A stretch of 64,000 nucleotides of DNA from Pedobacter duraquae (lineage in GTDB: Bacteria > Bacteroidota > Bacteroidia > Sphingobacteriales > Sphingobacteriaceae). Made by a program: the position numbers and the translations under genes. Under the pieces are notes generated by a model. That model had not been told where the DNA came from and ran no database searches. It worked only from the letters and a program-made list of their open reading frames with translations. Below, piece after piece: positions 1-8,241 of the stretch; position 1 is the first letter of the stretch, and each line of letters begins with the position of its first letter. Where the stretch lies: the NCBI RefSeq assembly GCF_004362245.1, contig NZ_SNWM01000002.1:434001-498000 (forward strand). The letters run 5' to 3'.

Positions 1-1655
1 ATAGAATAGTATTAAAGGATATACTGTTCGGGGATGTATTTATATGTAGCGAGCAAAGCAATATGGAACTGGCTATGGGGAGTCTTCTGGACAAGTATCC
101 AAAAGAAATTGCCAGCGCAAACTATGCCAACATCAGACAATTTATGGTACCTCATGATTACGACTTCATCAATGAGCGTTCAGACTTCACAGCCGGTGCC
201 TGGGAATCCGCAACCGCTAAAAATGTGCTGAACTTTTCTGCGGTGGCCTATTTTTTTGCCGTTAACATTCAAAAAAAAGAACACATCCCTATTGGGATAA
301 TTAATACTTCTGTGGGTGGATCACCCGCCCAGTCGTGGATCAGTGAACAGTCACTCCGGCAATTTCCAGACTATTATAACGAGTTGCAGAAATTTAAAGA
401 TCCCAGTTTTACAAAAACTATAGATTCAAATAACAGAACAAAATCAGCGGCTTGGTATGCATTATTAAATCAAAAAGATGACGGACTGAAAAATAACTGG
501 AAGTCGAATGATATCGATTTTCGTAATTGGCAGGAGCTTAAAACAGTTGGTTATCTGCCAGAAACAGTTTTCAACAAACAAAACGGTGTGGTATGGCTGA
601 AGAAGGTGGTATCGCTTAATAAACGAATGATATCAGGGAAGGTCAAATTGTTATTAGGAAGACTGGTTGACGCAGATTCGGTATTCATCAATGGAAAATT
701 TGTGGGGACAACCGGAAATCAGTATCCGCAAAGGAGATATTTACTGAACGAAGGTATACTTAAAGAAGGACAGAACACGCTTACCATCAGACTGGTAAGT
801 GCTTCGGCGAGAGTAGGTTTTGTTCCCGACAAACCGTATATGCTGATATTAGCTAAAGACACTATAAATCTTGCTGATGCGTGGAAATATAAAACAGGTG
901 CGATTATCCCCCCTCCTTCTGCCCAAACTGTTGTACGTTGGAAACCTGCCGGGCTTTTTAATGCAATGATTTCACCACTTATGCCTTTTAAGATCAAAGG
1001 CTTCTTATGGTACCAGGGTGAGGCTAACGCCAGCAAATCAGAAGAATACCTCAGGCTCATGCAGACTTTAGTTGCAGACTGGAGAAAACGATGGGCACAA
1101 GGAAATCTTCCCTTTTTATACGTACAACTTCCGGGCTATATGGAAATTAAAGATTTGCCCTCAGAAAGTAACTGGGCTAAATTGAGGGTTGCGCAAAGTG
1201 AACTGCTCGCGGATAAAAATACTCGTATGGCCGTTGCGATCGATTTGGGAGAATGGAATGATGTACATCCGCTAAATAAAAAAGAAGTTGGCGAGCGACT
1301 GGCCCTGCAGGCTGAGCAGTTAATTTACGGGCGACAAATTAATGCCTCAAGTCCTTATTTTGACAGTGTCAGACGGATTGGCCAACAACTTGAAATCAGC
1401 TTCAAAAATATCGGCAAAGGGTTGATGAGCATGGGTAACGGGCCTTTAAAGGGTTTTGCTATTGCTGGTGAAGATCGAAAATTTGTTTGGGCAGAGGCGG
1501 CCGTTAAAAACAATCGAGTTGTGGCCTTCAATAGCGCTATAACTAACCCAATGTATATCAGGTATGCCTGGGCAGACAATCCTTCAGGTGCAAATCTGTA
1601 TAACAAGGACGGCTTGCCAGCTGCACCCTTTGAAGCGCAAATACCTAACAAATAA
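1..1655 (+). CDS. Sialate O-acetylesterase family protein (SASA/CE20-like), 5' end outside window
   Basis: The reading frame is open to the left edge (first full codon at base 3), so the first ATG at base 63 is internal. Translating upstream of it gives GDVFICSEQSNM, the SGNH-hydrolase block I of this family, in which the Ser after Gln is the nucleophile. The usual residue before Gln is Gly (SGQSNM); here it is Glu. The His block DVHPLNK is present at about 1260-1280. A jelly-roll-like insert (DADSVFINGKFVG) sits between the two catalytic parts, as in the 660-residue paralogue at 51791-53773, which also shows that roughly 110 N-terminal residues are missing here. Such enzymes deacetylate carbohydrates, in this setting probably plant hemicellulose. 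The mannonate dehydratase gene begins 24 bases downstream on the same strand, suggesting an operon. Family assignment is firm; the substrate is inferred. Confidence 0.9.
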   Translation, partial: RIVLKDILFGDVFICSEQSNMELAMGSLLDKYPKEIASANYANIRQFMVPHDYDFINERSDFTAGAWESATAKNVLNFSAVAYFFAVNIQKKEHIPIGIINTSVGGSPAQSWISEQSLRQFPDYYNELQKFKDPSFTKTIDSNNRTKSAAWYALLNQKDDGLKNNWKSNDIDFRNWQELKTVGYLPETVFNKQNGVVWLKKVVSLNKRMISGKVKLLLGRLVDADSVFINGKFVGTTGNQYPQRRYLLNEGILKEGQNTLTIRLVSASARVGFVPDKPYMLILAKDTINLADAWKYKTGAIIPPPSAQTVVRWKPAGLFNAMISPLMPFKIKGFLWYQGEANASKSEEYLRLMQTLVADWRKRWAQGNLPFLYVQLPGYMEIKDLPSESNWAKLRVAQSELLADKNTRMAVAIDLGEWNDVHPLNKKEVGERLALQAEQLIYGRQINASSPYFDSVRRIGQQLEISFKNIGKGLMSMGNGPLKGFAIAGEDRKFVWAEAAVKNNRVVAFNSAITNPMYIRYAWADNPSGANLYNKDGLPAAPFEAQIPNK

Positions 1656-1679
1656 AAACAACCATAAATTAAGCTATAT

Positions 1680-2846
1680 ATGAGAATGACACAAACCATG
1701 CGCTGGTATGGACCTGATGACATCGTTAGCCTTGCAGACATTCGTCAGGCGGGCTGTACAGGCATTGTGACAGCGCTGCACCAAATTCCGGTTGGTGCGA
1801 TCTGGACAATCGATGAAATTGAAAAAAGAAAGATGATCATTGAAGATGCTGGAATGACCTGGAGCGTAGTAGAGAGTTTGCCTGTGCATGAAGACATTAA
1901 AAAGAGATCGGGAGATTTCGATGTCTACATCAGTAACTATAAAATCAGTCTTAAAAATCTAGCTTCGTGTGGCATATATACCGTTACTTATAATTTCATG
2001 CCGGTTTTGGATTGGATGCGAACGAATTTAAAGTATGCTACACCAACAGGCGCACTCGCATTACGGTTCGAAAAGATTGCATTTATGGCATTCGACCTTT
2101 TCCTTTTAAAAAGACCTGGTGCTGAAAAAGAATATAGTTCAGCAGAGTTTGATAAAGCGAAGACCTATTATAGTCAACTTTCTGACGACGGACGGGCCGA
2201 ACTTACCGCGACCTGTTTACAGGGATTACCAGGAAGTAAGGATCATTTTACTCCAGAGCAGGTTCTTACACTATTGGAAGGATTTAAAGATGTTACTGCC
2301 GAGGTATTGAGGAACAATCTCGTGTCATTCTTATCGGCGATAACTCCAGTTGCGGATGAGTATGGCATCCAAATGGCAATACATCCCGATGATCCACCCT
2401 ACCCTATTTTAGGCTTACCAAGAATTATGAGTACTGAAGCTGATTTTAAATATATCGTAGATCAGGTGCCGGCTAAATCAAACGGTCTTTGCTTCTGCAG
2501 TGGTTCTTTTGGGGCCAGGCCAGATAATGACCTTGCGGGGATAATCGACAGGATGGGATCGCGGATCTATTTCCTTCACTTGAGAAGTACACAGCGGGAT
2601 GATGAAGGCAACTTCTTTGAGGCTAACCACCTCGAAGGCGATGCGGATATGTTTAAGATCGTTAAAGCCGCTGTTCATTTAATGCAGCAGGAAAACAGAT
2701 CAATCCCTATGCGTCCAGACCATGGACATCAGATGCTGGACGACTTGCATAAACATCCTTATCCCGGATATTCCGCAATTGGCAGACTCAAGGGCCTTGC
2801 AGAATTGCGGGGACTGGAGGAAGGCATAGTCAGGATGAACACCTAG
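1680..2846 (+). CDS. uxuA: D-mannonate dehydratase
   Basis: The 388-residue product matches UxuA end to end: MRWYGPDD near the N terminus, [59 protein letters not shown] and the C-terminal [12 protein letters not shown]. The enzyme dehydrates D-mannonate to 2-keto-3-deoxygluconate, the step after UxaC and UxuB in D-glucuronate breakdown, in the cytoplasm. The His and Asp residues of the HPDDPP and PDHGHQ motifs are the expected metal/substrate positions. Start chosen at the first ATG; a second ATG two codons later is equally possible. It follows the acetylesterase by 24 bases and ends in a bidirectional terminator. No uxuB or uxaC lies in this window, so the rest of the pathway must be elsewhere. 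It fits the glucuronoxylan locus at 35700-59000, which releases (methyl)glucuronate. Confidence 0.96.
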   Translation: MRMTQTMRWYGPDDIVSLADIRQAGCTGIVTALHQIPVGAIWTIDEIEKRKMIIEDAGMTWSVVESLPVHEDIKKRSGDFDVYISNYKISLKNLASCGIYTVTYNFMPVLDWMRTNLKYATPTGALALRFEKIAFMAFDLFLLKRPGAEKEYSSAEFDKAKTYYSQLSDDGRAELTATCLQGLPGSKDHFTPEQVLTLLEGFKDVTAEVLRNNLVSFLSAITPVADEYGIQMAIHPDDPPYPILGLPRIMSTEADFKYIVDQVPAKSNGLCFCSGSFGARPDNDLAGIIDRMGSRIYFLHLRSTQRDDEGNFFEANHLEGDADMFKIVKAAVHLMQQENRSIPMRPDHGHQMLDDLHKHPYPGYSAIGRLKGLAELRGLEEGIVRMNT

Positions 2847-2852
2847 GTTTGT

Positions 2853-2908
2853 AAAAAAGGTTCGGGCAACTATGCTACCACGTAGCAGATCATGCCTGAG
2901 CCTTTTTT
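2853..2908. terminator. Bidirectional terminator with nested hairpin
   Basis: Two 16-base arms (2853-2868 and 2893-2908) pair with only two G-U or mismatched positions. The arms begin with A6 and end with T6, so the structure can terminate both uxuA (+) and the convergent methyltransferase (-). The loop holds a second perfect hairpin, TGCTA (2873-2877) with TAGCA (2883-2887). The right arm lies inside the last codons of the methyltransferase gene. Confidence 0.75.
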
Positions 2909-3477
2909 ATCGCAATAACAATCCCTGTTGCCCAGCATTGCTTTGTAATGATTAAATCCGATCTACGTTCCAGTATTCCAATTAACTGTATAGCCTTTTC
3001 CTGATGCCCTTCAGGCCAATTCGGCTGGGGCAACATATCATCAAGAATATAAAAACCACCCGGATGTAACATATCCAGCACTTCTTCAAGCATCAAATAT
3101 TTTCCGTGCCATGTATCTGCAAAGATAAAATCGAACTTTAAATTCCTGTTTTCCGCTATCCATACTCCACCATCAGTACAGTTAAGCTGAAGTCTGCTCT
3201 CCTTACCCAAAAATTTCTGAGCGATACCCAAGTAGGCTGGGTCATTATCAACCGATATCATTTTGGAATTCGTATCCATTCCATCCAGGATCCAAGCTGT
3301 AGACAGGCCAGTTCCAGTTCCCAATTCCAGAAAATCTCCTCCCGGTTTAGCAGCTGCCAATGTACGTAGCAGCGAACAGGTGAGCACATCGGAGGACATT
3401 GAAAATGCCGTGTGCATGGTTGCATTTATAATAGCTGCATATGCTGATGGATACGCCTGGTTAATATCGTCGTTCAT
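2890..3477 (-). CDS. Class I SAM-dependent methyltransferase, O-methyltransferase-like
   Basis: A 195-residue cytoplasmic protein. The glycine-rich SAM site LELGTGTGLSTAW lies at about residues 51-63 and an acidic strand end (MISVDND) at about 74-80. FDFIFADTWHGKY supplies the motif-II-like Asp, and HPGGFYILDDML follows, as in the O-methyltransferase family 3/caffeoyl-CoA type fold. The substrate cannot be told. It is transcribed leftward and converges with uxuA, sharing the terminator, whose right arm encodes its last residues (KKAQA). No signal peptide. ATG start at 3477; the 258-base gap upstream also serves the GIN-domain gene on the other strand. Confidence 0.8.
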   Translation of the reverse strand: MNDDINQAYPSAYAAIINATMHTAFSMSSDVLTCSLLRTLAAAKPGGDFLELGTGTGLSTAWILDGMDTNSKMISVDNDPAYLGIAQKFLGKESRLQLNCTDGGVWIAENRNLKFDFIFADTWHGKYLMLEEVLDMLHPGGFYILDDMLPQPNWPEGHQEKAIQLIGILERRSDLIITKQCWATGIVIAIKKAQA

Positions 3478-3596
3478 ACCTAATTATCAATAAGTTTGTT
3501 AAGATATCATTAATTAATTATGATGCAATAAATTATTACCCACCGTAATTAAACTGTTGTTGGTTTAAAATCTTGCTGATTAAAAAAATAAATATT

Positions 3597-3628
3597 GGCG
3601 TTCGTCGAATAATTACAGGCGTTCGTCG
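3597..3628 (+). promoter_or_regulatory. Direct repeat GGCGTTCGTCG x2, 21-bp period, candidate LytTR-type activator site
   Basis: The 11-mer GGCGTTCGTCG occurs at 3597-3607 and again, identically, at 3618-3628, a centre-to-centre distance of 21 bp (two helical turns). A weaker third copy (CTTCGTA, 3643-3649) lies about 22 bp further. The gene for the secreted GIN-domain protein starts at 3736. Tandem 9-11 bp direct repeats with this spacing are the usual DNA target form of LytTR-family response regulators; assignment to that family is inference, and no LytTR gene is in the window. Confidence 0.5.
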
Positions 3629-3735
3629 TGAGTTGCCCCGCACTTCGTATAAAACAGCAAAACTGCGTGCAACTTTTCCTGGGGTAGTGGCGTCTTAATA
3701 ACAAACAACAACAAAATATCTTAAATCATATAGTC

Positions 3736-4332
3736 ATGAAAACTCTAGCAAAAACAGTATTCGCAACAGTATTATCAGTAGTAGTATTAACTTCATCAGC
3801 AATGACTACTTTAGCTGCCGACAGCACAGAAGTTGTTACTGTAAAAAACAACTTTAACAAAATCTGGGTAAGTGGTAATGTAAAAATCGTTCTTACTCAA
3901 GGTAAAAAAGAAGGTGTGTCAGTCGACAATCAGTTTAATCCTGAAAAAACTTCAATCAGCAGTGTAGGTCAGACACTATATGTCAACACTACAGAAACTG
4001 AGCAGGTAACGATCCTCGTGTCTGTAAAAGACCTGCAAAGGATTCAAGCAGCTGGAAATGCTGAAGTTGTTACAGCAAATAAACTTGACGTGAAATACTT
4101 ACAGGTATTTTTAAGTCAAAGTGCAAAAGCTAAAATTAATACCAGAGCGGGAAGCCTGTACACGGTGATCAATGACGATGCCAAATTGAAAATGAGTGGA
4201 TTGGCTGGCGAATATACTTTGGTGGCAAGTAACATGAAAAATGTGAAATACACTGACTTCATCAGCTTTGACAAAGGTCAAAACGGCTCAGAGATTCTTT
4301 TAAACGGAAATAGAGTTGCTGCCAGCAAATAA
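3736..4332 (+). CDS. Secreted GIN-domain protein (DUF2807 family, putative auto-transporter adhesin head)
   Basis: A 198-residue protein with a clear signal peptide (MKTLAKTVFATVLSVVVL, cleavage probably after the AADS region). The mature part is rich in short beta strands: VKNNFNKIWVSGNVKIVLTQG, then VSVDNQ, VGQTLYVNT, RIQAAGNAEV, YLQVFLSQSAKAKI and LKMSGLAG. This is the pattern of the GIN (DUF2807) beta-helix domain found widely in Bacteroidota. Its function is not established; surface or periplasmic location is inferred from the signal peptide. It is a single-gene transcript: a tandem direct repeat lies upstream and a terminator right after it. No lipobox Cys is present. ATG start at 3736. 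Confidence 0.75.
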   Translation: MKTLAKTVFATVLSVVVLTSSAMTTLAADSTEVVTVKNNFNKIWVSGNVKIVLTQGKKEGVSVDNQFNPEKTSISSVGQTLYVNTTETEQVTILVSVKDLQRIQAAGNAEVVTANKLDVKYLQVFLSQSAKAKINTRAGSLYTVINDDAKLKMSGLAGEYTLVASNMKNVKYTDFISFDKGQNGSEILLNGNRVAASK

Positions 4333-4351
4333 CAACAACAATATACATGAC

Positions 4352-4383
4352 AAAAAGGGCGTTCGGTAAGAATGCCCTTTTCT
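4352..4383. terminator. Terminator shared by GIN-domain gene and PL8 gene
   Basis: AAAAAGGGCGTTC (from 4352) pairs with GAATGCCCTTTT (to about 4382) around a short loop, with A-run before and T-run after. It lies between convergent genes and can work in both directions. Confidence 0.75.
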
Positions 4384-4392
4384 GTTTAAAAC

Positions 4393-6789
4393 CTATTTAG
4401 CAATTGTAGCCGTAAGTTTGCTTCCCTTTAACCCTGCTACATTGGCCTTAATTTTCAAGGCAGCACCAGACTTTGAAATCTGTAACCGGGTATCCTTAGA
4501 AATTACCGTCCCTGACTTTATGTATACAAGTAATTCAATGCTTCCATTATTCTGCATTGTTGGATCAGACAGGGACACAGTAATCTGTTTTGCATTTTCC
4601 TGAACCATCACTGCCGCTTTTTTATTACATGTCAAATAAACGCGTCCGTTTCTCGATAGACTAGAACGCTCATCAGTCCAGAAATTCACTCCAACTATTC
4701 CTAATTTTTCCTCATAAACAGCCTGTATTTTCGCGGAATTTTCAAGAATAGAGATATCAGGACTGGCTGCATAGGCTTTAATCTTATTTTCATTAGCACC
4801 AGGCAAAAGAACATATGCATATTTATTCTCCTCCCTGTTATTGTCTACCTGATGAATACCGTGGTTAAACCAAAGAGATAAAAAAGGATTGGTTTTTAAT
4901 GTGGTGTCGGACCCAACAGTGGTATTGATCTCATTCCATCGACCCGATTGTATATTGCGAAGGATATGAACCTGGGGTTTGTCAGGGAAATAATAACCTA
5001 TATCTGTGTTCGGAACATTGCCCGATAAATGTGCCCAGCTTACGTTCATCGCTAGCTCTGACTCTCCCGCAATTATTTTAACCCCATTAACAGAGAAAGT
5101 ATCCGATGTGCTTCCCAGCTTACGTTGCTCTACAAACGTTTGTACGTTTTTATGATCGCCATTAAAAATCCCGGCACCGAGGGCCACAATCTCATCATCA
5201 AATATAAACCATGACTTTTTACCTTCAAGGGACTGTCCTTTTGGTGCTAATGACATGCCTGTTACTCCGTACCGATTTTTAATGCTAGTCCCCCCTACCC
5301 AGTTACTGCGGCTGGTTTGCACAGGCGTCAATGTTGTATTTTCTTCGACCGTGGTTCCTGGCAGTCGGTAGTAATTTACAGTAGGCCAGAACGTCCCTTC
5401 AAATTGTGTGATATCACCATTGTACAAATAGGTCATGCCATCGCCGGTATGCCAACCTTTTAAGTTTTCGTTATTGATTGACTCGTAATTGTAAGTTCGA
5501 TCTGAGTGCATACTGACTCCAAAAGTATATCCCTGTCTATGTACAACCACGCGATCCATATTTGGGAATTCCTTGTAAAACTCTTCGGTTTTAACCTTAA
5601 TTGACGCATTACCAGCGATTTTTTTTGCAAGGCCATAATTATAGATTCCTAAAAAAGTTTTGTAGTCCAGGGCAGTGTAACGTGTCAACCATTTTTTTAG
5701 TAGATTCTGCAATTTTTTAGCATCCTCAGGTTTAGCTATTTCAGAGAGTAACAGTACAGGGTCCAACAGTCTTTTGAAACCGATATCAGTAATTGGACGA
5801 TTCCTGGAAATCTCTCTTCCGGTTACCATGCCCATGATGCCGGATCCCGAGACGATAGGCTCAAAGGAATTATGAATCCAATCGTATATATTATGGAGAC
5901 CCGGATTATTTAATTCCCAGGGCGACTTTGCCAGAATATACATCAGTATCGCGAGGTTATCGATTAGCGACAAGCCATAGCCGCCGGTATAGGGCGTACC
6001 ATCATGTTGAATAAAGGAACCGTCGGTATAGAAACCATCCCCACTGCGTACGTAGCTAAAAACAGGGTTCATTTCTTTTCTGGCATATTGAAGTTGAGCT
6101 TCGTCCTTCAGCAGTATAGCCTTAACTGTGAGGATCGTACATATCCAAATCCTATTGGCGGCCGTAAATTCCATTACTGTACCATTAGTAAATCCGTTAT
6201 CGGTTAAGTTAGGTGTAAAATGTGCCACCGCAGCAAGATATTTTGCTCGCCTTGAGTCTCCCAATTCATTGTAAAGCAATACGAGAACCTTATTGAGACT
6301 GAGCGGCGTCCCTATTTTATAATCCCACCAATTGTCAACATGTCTGGGTTTAGATCCGTTCGGCAAGGGTACAGTAGTATTATATTTATTGATATTCAAC
6401 CACTCCAATGCCTGGATGATGTCGGTCAGCAACATTTCATTCTTGTATAGAGCAGAGCTTTTTGTTGCGTAAGCGACTGCCATTACATTTAACCTTGCAT
6501 AGCTGTTTGTTATATCCGAGGATTTTGAATAGTCGAGATCTTTCCACAAGACAGTTCTGTTGCTGGCAGTATTGAAATCAGTTTTCCAATAGCGCTGTGC
6601 AGCATTTGTGATGTCATTTACCTTGAGTTTCAAATAAGGCTCATCAACCTGATAATCCCCTCCCGTTAACATATTTGCCCAGCGCAAGCGCACATCGTCA
6701 TAAGGATCTGCATGCACAGATTTAGTAAGTGCTACGAAAAGAAACAATAACAGATATTTTCCAGGCGAAATCCTGCTTAAAATTTTCAT
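4393..6789 (-). CDS. Polysaccharide lyase family 8 (chondroitin/hyaluronan/xanthan lyase type), secreted
   Basis: A 798-residue enzyme. I chose the internal ATG at 6789 because it begins a signal peptide (MKILSRISPGKYLLLFLFVA), while the longer frame from 6891 adds 34 residues without homology. Predicted catalytic residues are Asn212 (TAANRIW), His262 and Tyr271 (QHDGTPYTGGYG) and Arg325 (VTGREIS). Their spacings of 50, 9 and 54 equal those I recall for Pedobacter heparinus chondroitin AC lyase. The alpha/alpha toroid is followed by a large beta-sandwich part with GDHKNVQTFVEQR. PL8 enzymes cleave uronic-acid polysaccharides by beta-elimination. Here there is no neighbouring SusCD, sulfatase or unsaturated glucuronyl hydrolase, so the substrate is open. 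Its 5' leader holds an inverted repeat CCCCAAG-N9-CTTGGGG (6824-6846). Confidence 0.88.
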   Translation of the reverse strand: MKILSRISPGKYLLLFLFVALTKSVHADPYDDVRLRWANMLTGGDYQVDEPYLKLKVNDITNAAQRYWKTDFNTASNRTVLWKDLDYSKSSDITNSYARLNVMAVAYATKSSALYKNEMLLTDIIQALEWLNINKYNTTVPLPNGSKPRHVDNWWDYKIGTPLSLNKVLVLLYNELGDSRRAKYLAAVAHFTPNLTDNGFTNGTVMEFTAANRIWICTILTVKAILLKDEAQLQYARKEMNPVFSYVRSGDGFYTDGSFIQHDGTPYTGGYGLSLIDNLAILMYILAKSPWELNNPGLHNIYDWIHNSFEPIVSGSGIMGMVTGREISRNRPITDIGFKRLLDPVLLLSEIAKPEDAKKLQNLLKKWLTRYTALDYKTFLGIYNYGLAKKIAGNASIKVKTEEFYKEFPNMDRVVVHRQGYTFGVSMHSDRTYNYESINNENLKGWHTGDGMTYLYNGDITQFEGTFWPTVNYYRLPGTTVEENTTLTPVQTSRSNWVGGTSIKNRYGVTGMSLAPKGQSLEGKKSWFIFDDEIVALGAGIFNGDHKNVQTFVEQRKLGSTSDTFSVNGVKIIAGESELAMNVSWAHLSGNVPNTDIGYYFPDKPQVHILRNIQSGRWNEINTTVGSDTTLKTNPFLSLWFNHGIHQVDNNREENKYAYVLLPGANENKIKAYAASPDISILENSAKIQAVYEEKLGIVGVNFWTDERSSLSRNGRVYLTCNKKAAVMVQENAKQITVSLSDPTMQNNGSIELLVYIKSGTVISKDTRLQISKSGAALKIKANVAGLKGSKLTATIAK

Positions 6790-6965
6790 ACGATACGGGT
6801 CTACATTTGGTTGTAAAACGAAACCCCAAGATACTAATACTTGGGGAAATCGAAAATCCAACTCTTTTTTGCCTGTATCAGGCATAGCCAAGAAAAAAAG
6901 ATAAAATTAAGTCGATGATTTAAAGAGGTATAATATACCAGTTCTGATAAATCAACATAAATAAC

Positions 6966-6995
6966 TTGGAAGAAAAAGAGATTTGAGTATATTTG
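6966..6995 (+). promoter_or_regulatory. Promoter of tRNA-Gly, Bacteroidota type
   Basis: TTG at 6966-6968, 19 bases, then TATATTTG at 6988-6995, an exact match to the TAnnTTTG -7 element of the Bacteroidota primary sigma factor. The mature tRNA begins 7 bases after the box, so the 5' leader can be only a few bases long. Confidence 0.7.
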
Positions 6996-7001
6996 CACCA
7001 T

Positions 7002-7077
<76 letters not shown>

Positions 7078-7078
7078 G

Positions 7079-7107
7079 GGCCTTCTTCACGGAAGGCCAT
7101 TTTTTTT
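7079..7107 (+). terminator. Rho-independent terminator of tRNA-Gly
   Basis: GGCCTTC (7079-7085) pairs perfectly with GAAGGCC (7092-7098), followed by A and a run of eight T. It begins two bases after the CCA end of the tRNA. Confidence 0.85.
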
Positions 7108-7116
7108 ATCTATTAT

Positions 7117-8241
7117 TTAATCGGCTCGAGTATCAAATCTTCTGTAGTAAAATTCTTTTTCCCCTTTTTGATCTGACTTCAGGTCTCTGTCAAATAGCCG
7201 GTTAAGATTATTACCCGCCAAATCCTCCAGTACGGAGCTAACTTTAATGAAATAAGCTCCTGCACCCCAGTTTTTTTCAGGAATGAAACTCAATCTCTTA
7301 TTGCTATTACCGGATAGGATTACGCCTGGAATGACCTGACCCTGTTTGTTGACTACAGATATCGATTCTTCCAGTAGATAATGATCAAGTGCCTCATTTA
7401 ATTCTATAATGAGGGCTGTTCTGGTACGCGCGTAGGGAATTTTTAATAACCATGACGCTATATCCGGAATTCCCGAATCTCTTTTACCAGCAAGGAAAGT
7501 TTTTCGGATAGGTGTGACCAGTTTTGCACCATTGCGATCATTCCAAATCCCTGAGATTAACAACTCATAATGTTGCCCCTCAAGCAGCGGATTTCCAAAT
7601 TCCCGATTGAGCACCAGATCGCGTTTTATACGTCCTGGATCAAGCCAAACAGTGAGTACATGACCTGTACTATCCCATAACTCTGGTTGTAAGTCAAGAA
7701 ATATATTTTTGAGGGTATCGCCATGTTCATTAAGCAAGGCAATATGGCTCAATGAATTTCCAGTTTGCATAGGCTCAGAAAAAACAAGGTAAAACTTTAA
7801 AAGATTCTCTGGTAAAGTATCCAGCTGTGGATAGATAGCAATAAGTTTAGCTCTTTTATTTTCAGATCTGGCAGGCACATGCACCTTAGCAATAACACGT
7901 CCTTTTTGTAAGATGGTATAACTTAGTCCGGGTGTTAACGGTATAATGGGCCTAAAATAAATTGACGCCTCACTGCTGGTATATTCTCCAAGTATGTTAC
8001 CCGATTGACGGGATAACGACACAGAAAGTGAGTTTGGAAGGCCCACATCCTTTGGATTTTGGAGTAAAGCTACAGGGATTTCTATCTGTACGGCTTTGCC
8101 GTCCTTATAGATGATATGCAGTTTTGACGACTGGTTTTTACAGCTGATCTCTGCCATACTGACCAGCAAAAAAAAAGCCAGGTTAAACATAAAGTAAAAC
8201 CCAGCATTTTTAGAAGCATTTAGCTTAAATATTGTTACCAT
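7117..8241 (-). CDS. Lipoprotein or membrane-anchored protein with Ig-like (Big_5-type) domains, function unknown
   Basis: A 374-residue protein with an N-terminal hydrophobic stretch (FYFMFNLAFFLLVSMAEISC) ending in Cys, a possible though poor lipobox. The rest looks like two or three beta-sandwich modules. YPQLDTLPENLLKFYLVFSEPM at about 135-156 and ALIIELNEALDHYLL at about 285-300, with LSFIPEKNWGAGAYFIKV, recall the SbsA/Big_5 Ig-like modules, which carry the phrase 'F-SEPM'. The start codon overlaps the last 17 bases of the upstream secreted-protein gene, so the two are translationally coupled and probably work together. No enzymatic motif was found. Product location: periplasm or outer membrane (inferred). 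Confidence 0.6.
   Translation of the reverse strand: MVTIFKLNASKNAGFYFMFNLAFFLLVSMAEISCKNQSSKLHIIYKDGKAVQIEIPVALLQNPKDVGLPNSLSVSLSRQSGNILGEYTSSEASIYFRPIIPLTPGLSYTILQKGRVIAKVHVPARSENKRAKLIAIYPQLDTLPENLLKFYLVFSEPMQTGNSLSHIALLNEHGDTLKNIFLDLQPELWDSTGHVLTVWLDPGRIKRDLVLNREFGNPLLEGQHYELLISGIWNDRNGAKLVTPIRKTFLAGKRDSGIPDIASWLLKIPYARTRTALIIELNEALDHYLLEESISVVNKQGQVIPGVILSGNSNKRLSFIPEKNWGAGAYFIKVSSVLEDLAGNNLNRLFDRDLKSDQKGEKEFYYRRFDTRAD

Noticed and set aside
719..1060. Minus-strand frame of 113 codons opposite the left-edge esterase
   Set aside because: Shadow of a well-supported coding region; no signal peptide or family features.
3597..3628. Start of a CRISPR or REP element from the GGCGTTCGTCG repeats
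   Set aside because: Only two full copies with a 10-base spacer, and no further copies were noticed in the window.
6871..6883. Hairpin GCCTG-TAT-CAGGC as a terminator
   Set aside because: The T-run precedes rather than follows the stem on the plus strand, and the stem is only 5 bp.
6790..6891. Extended N terminus of the PL8 lyase
   Set aside because: It adds 34 unrelated residues before a good signal peptide and covers the leader hairpin.
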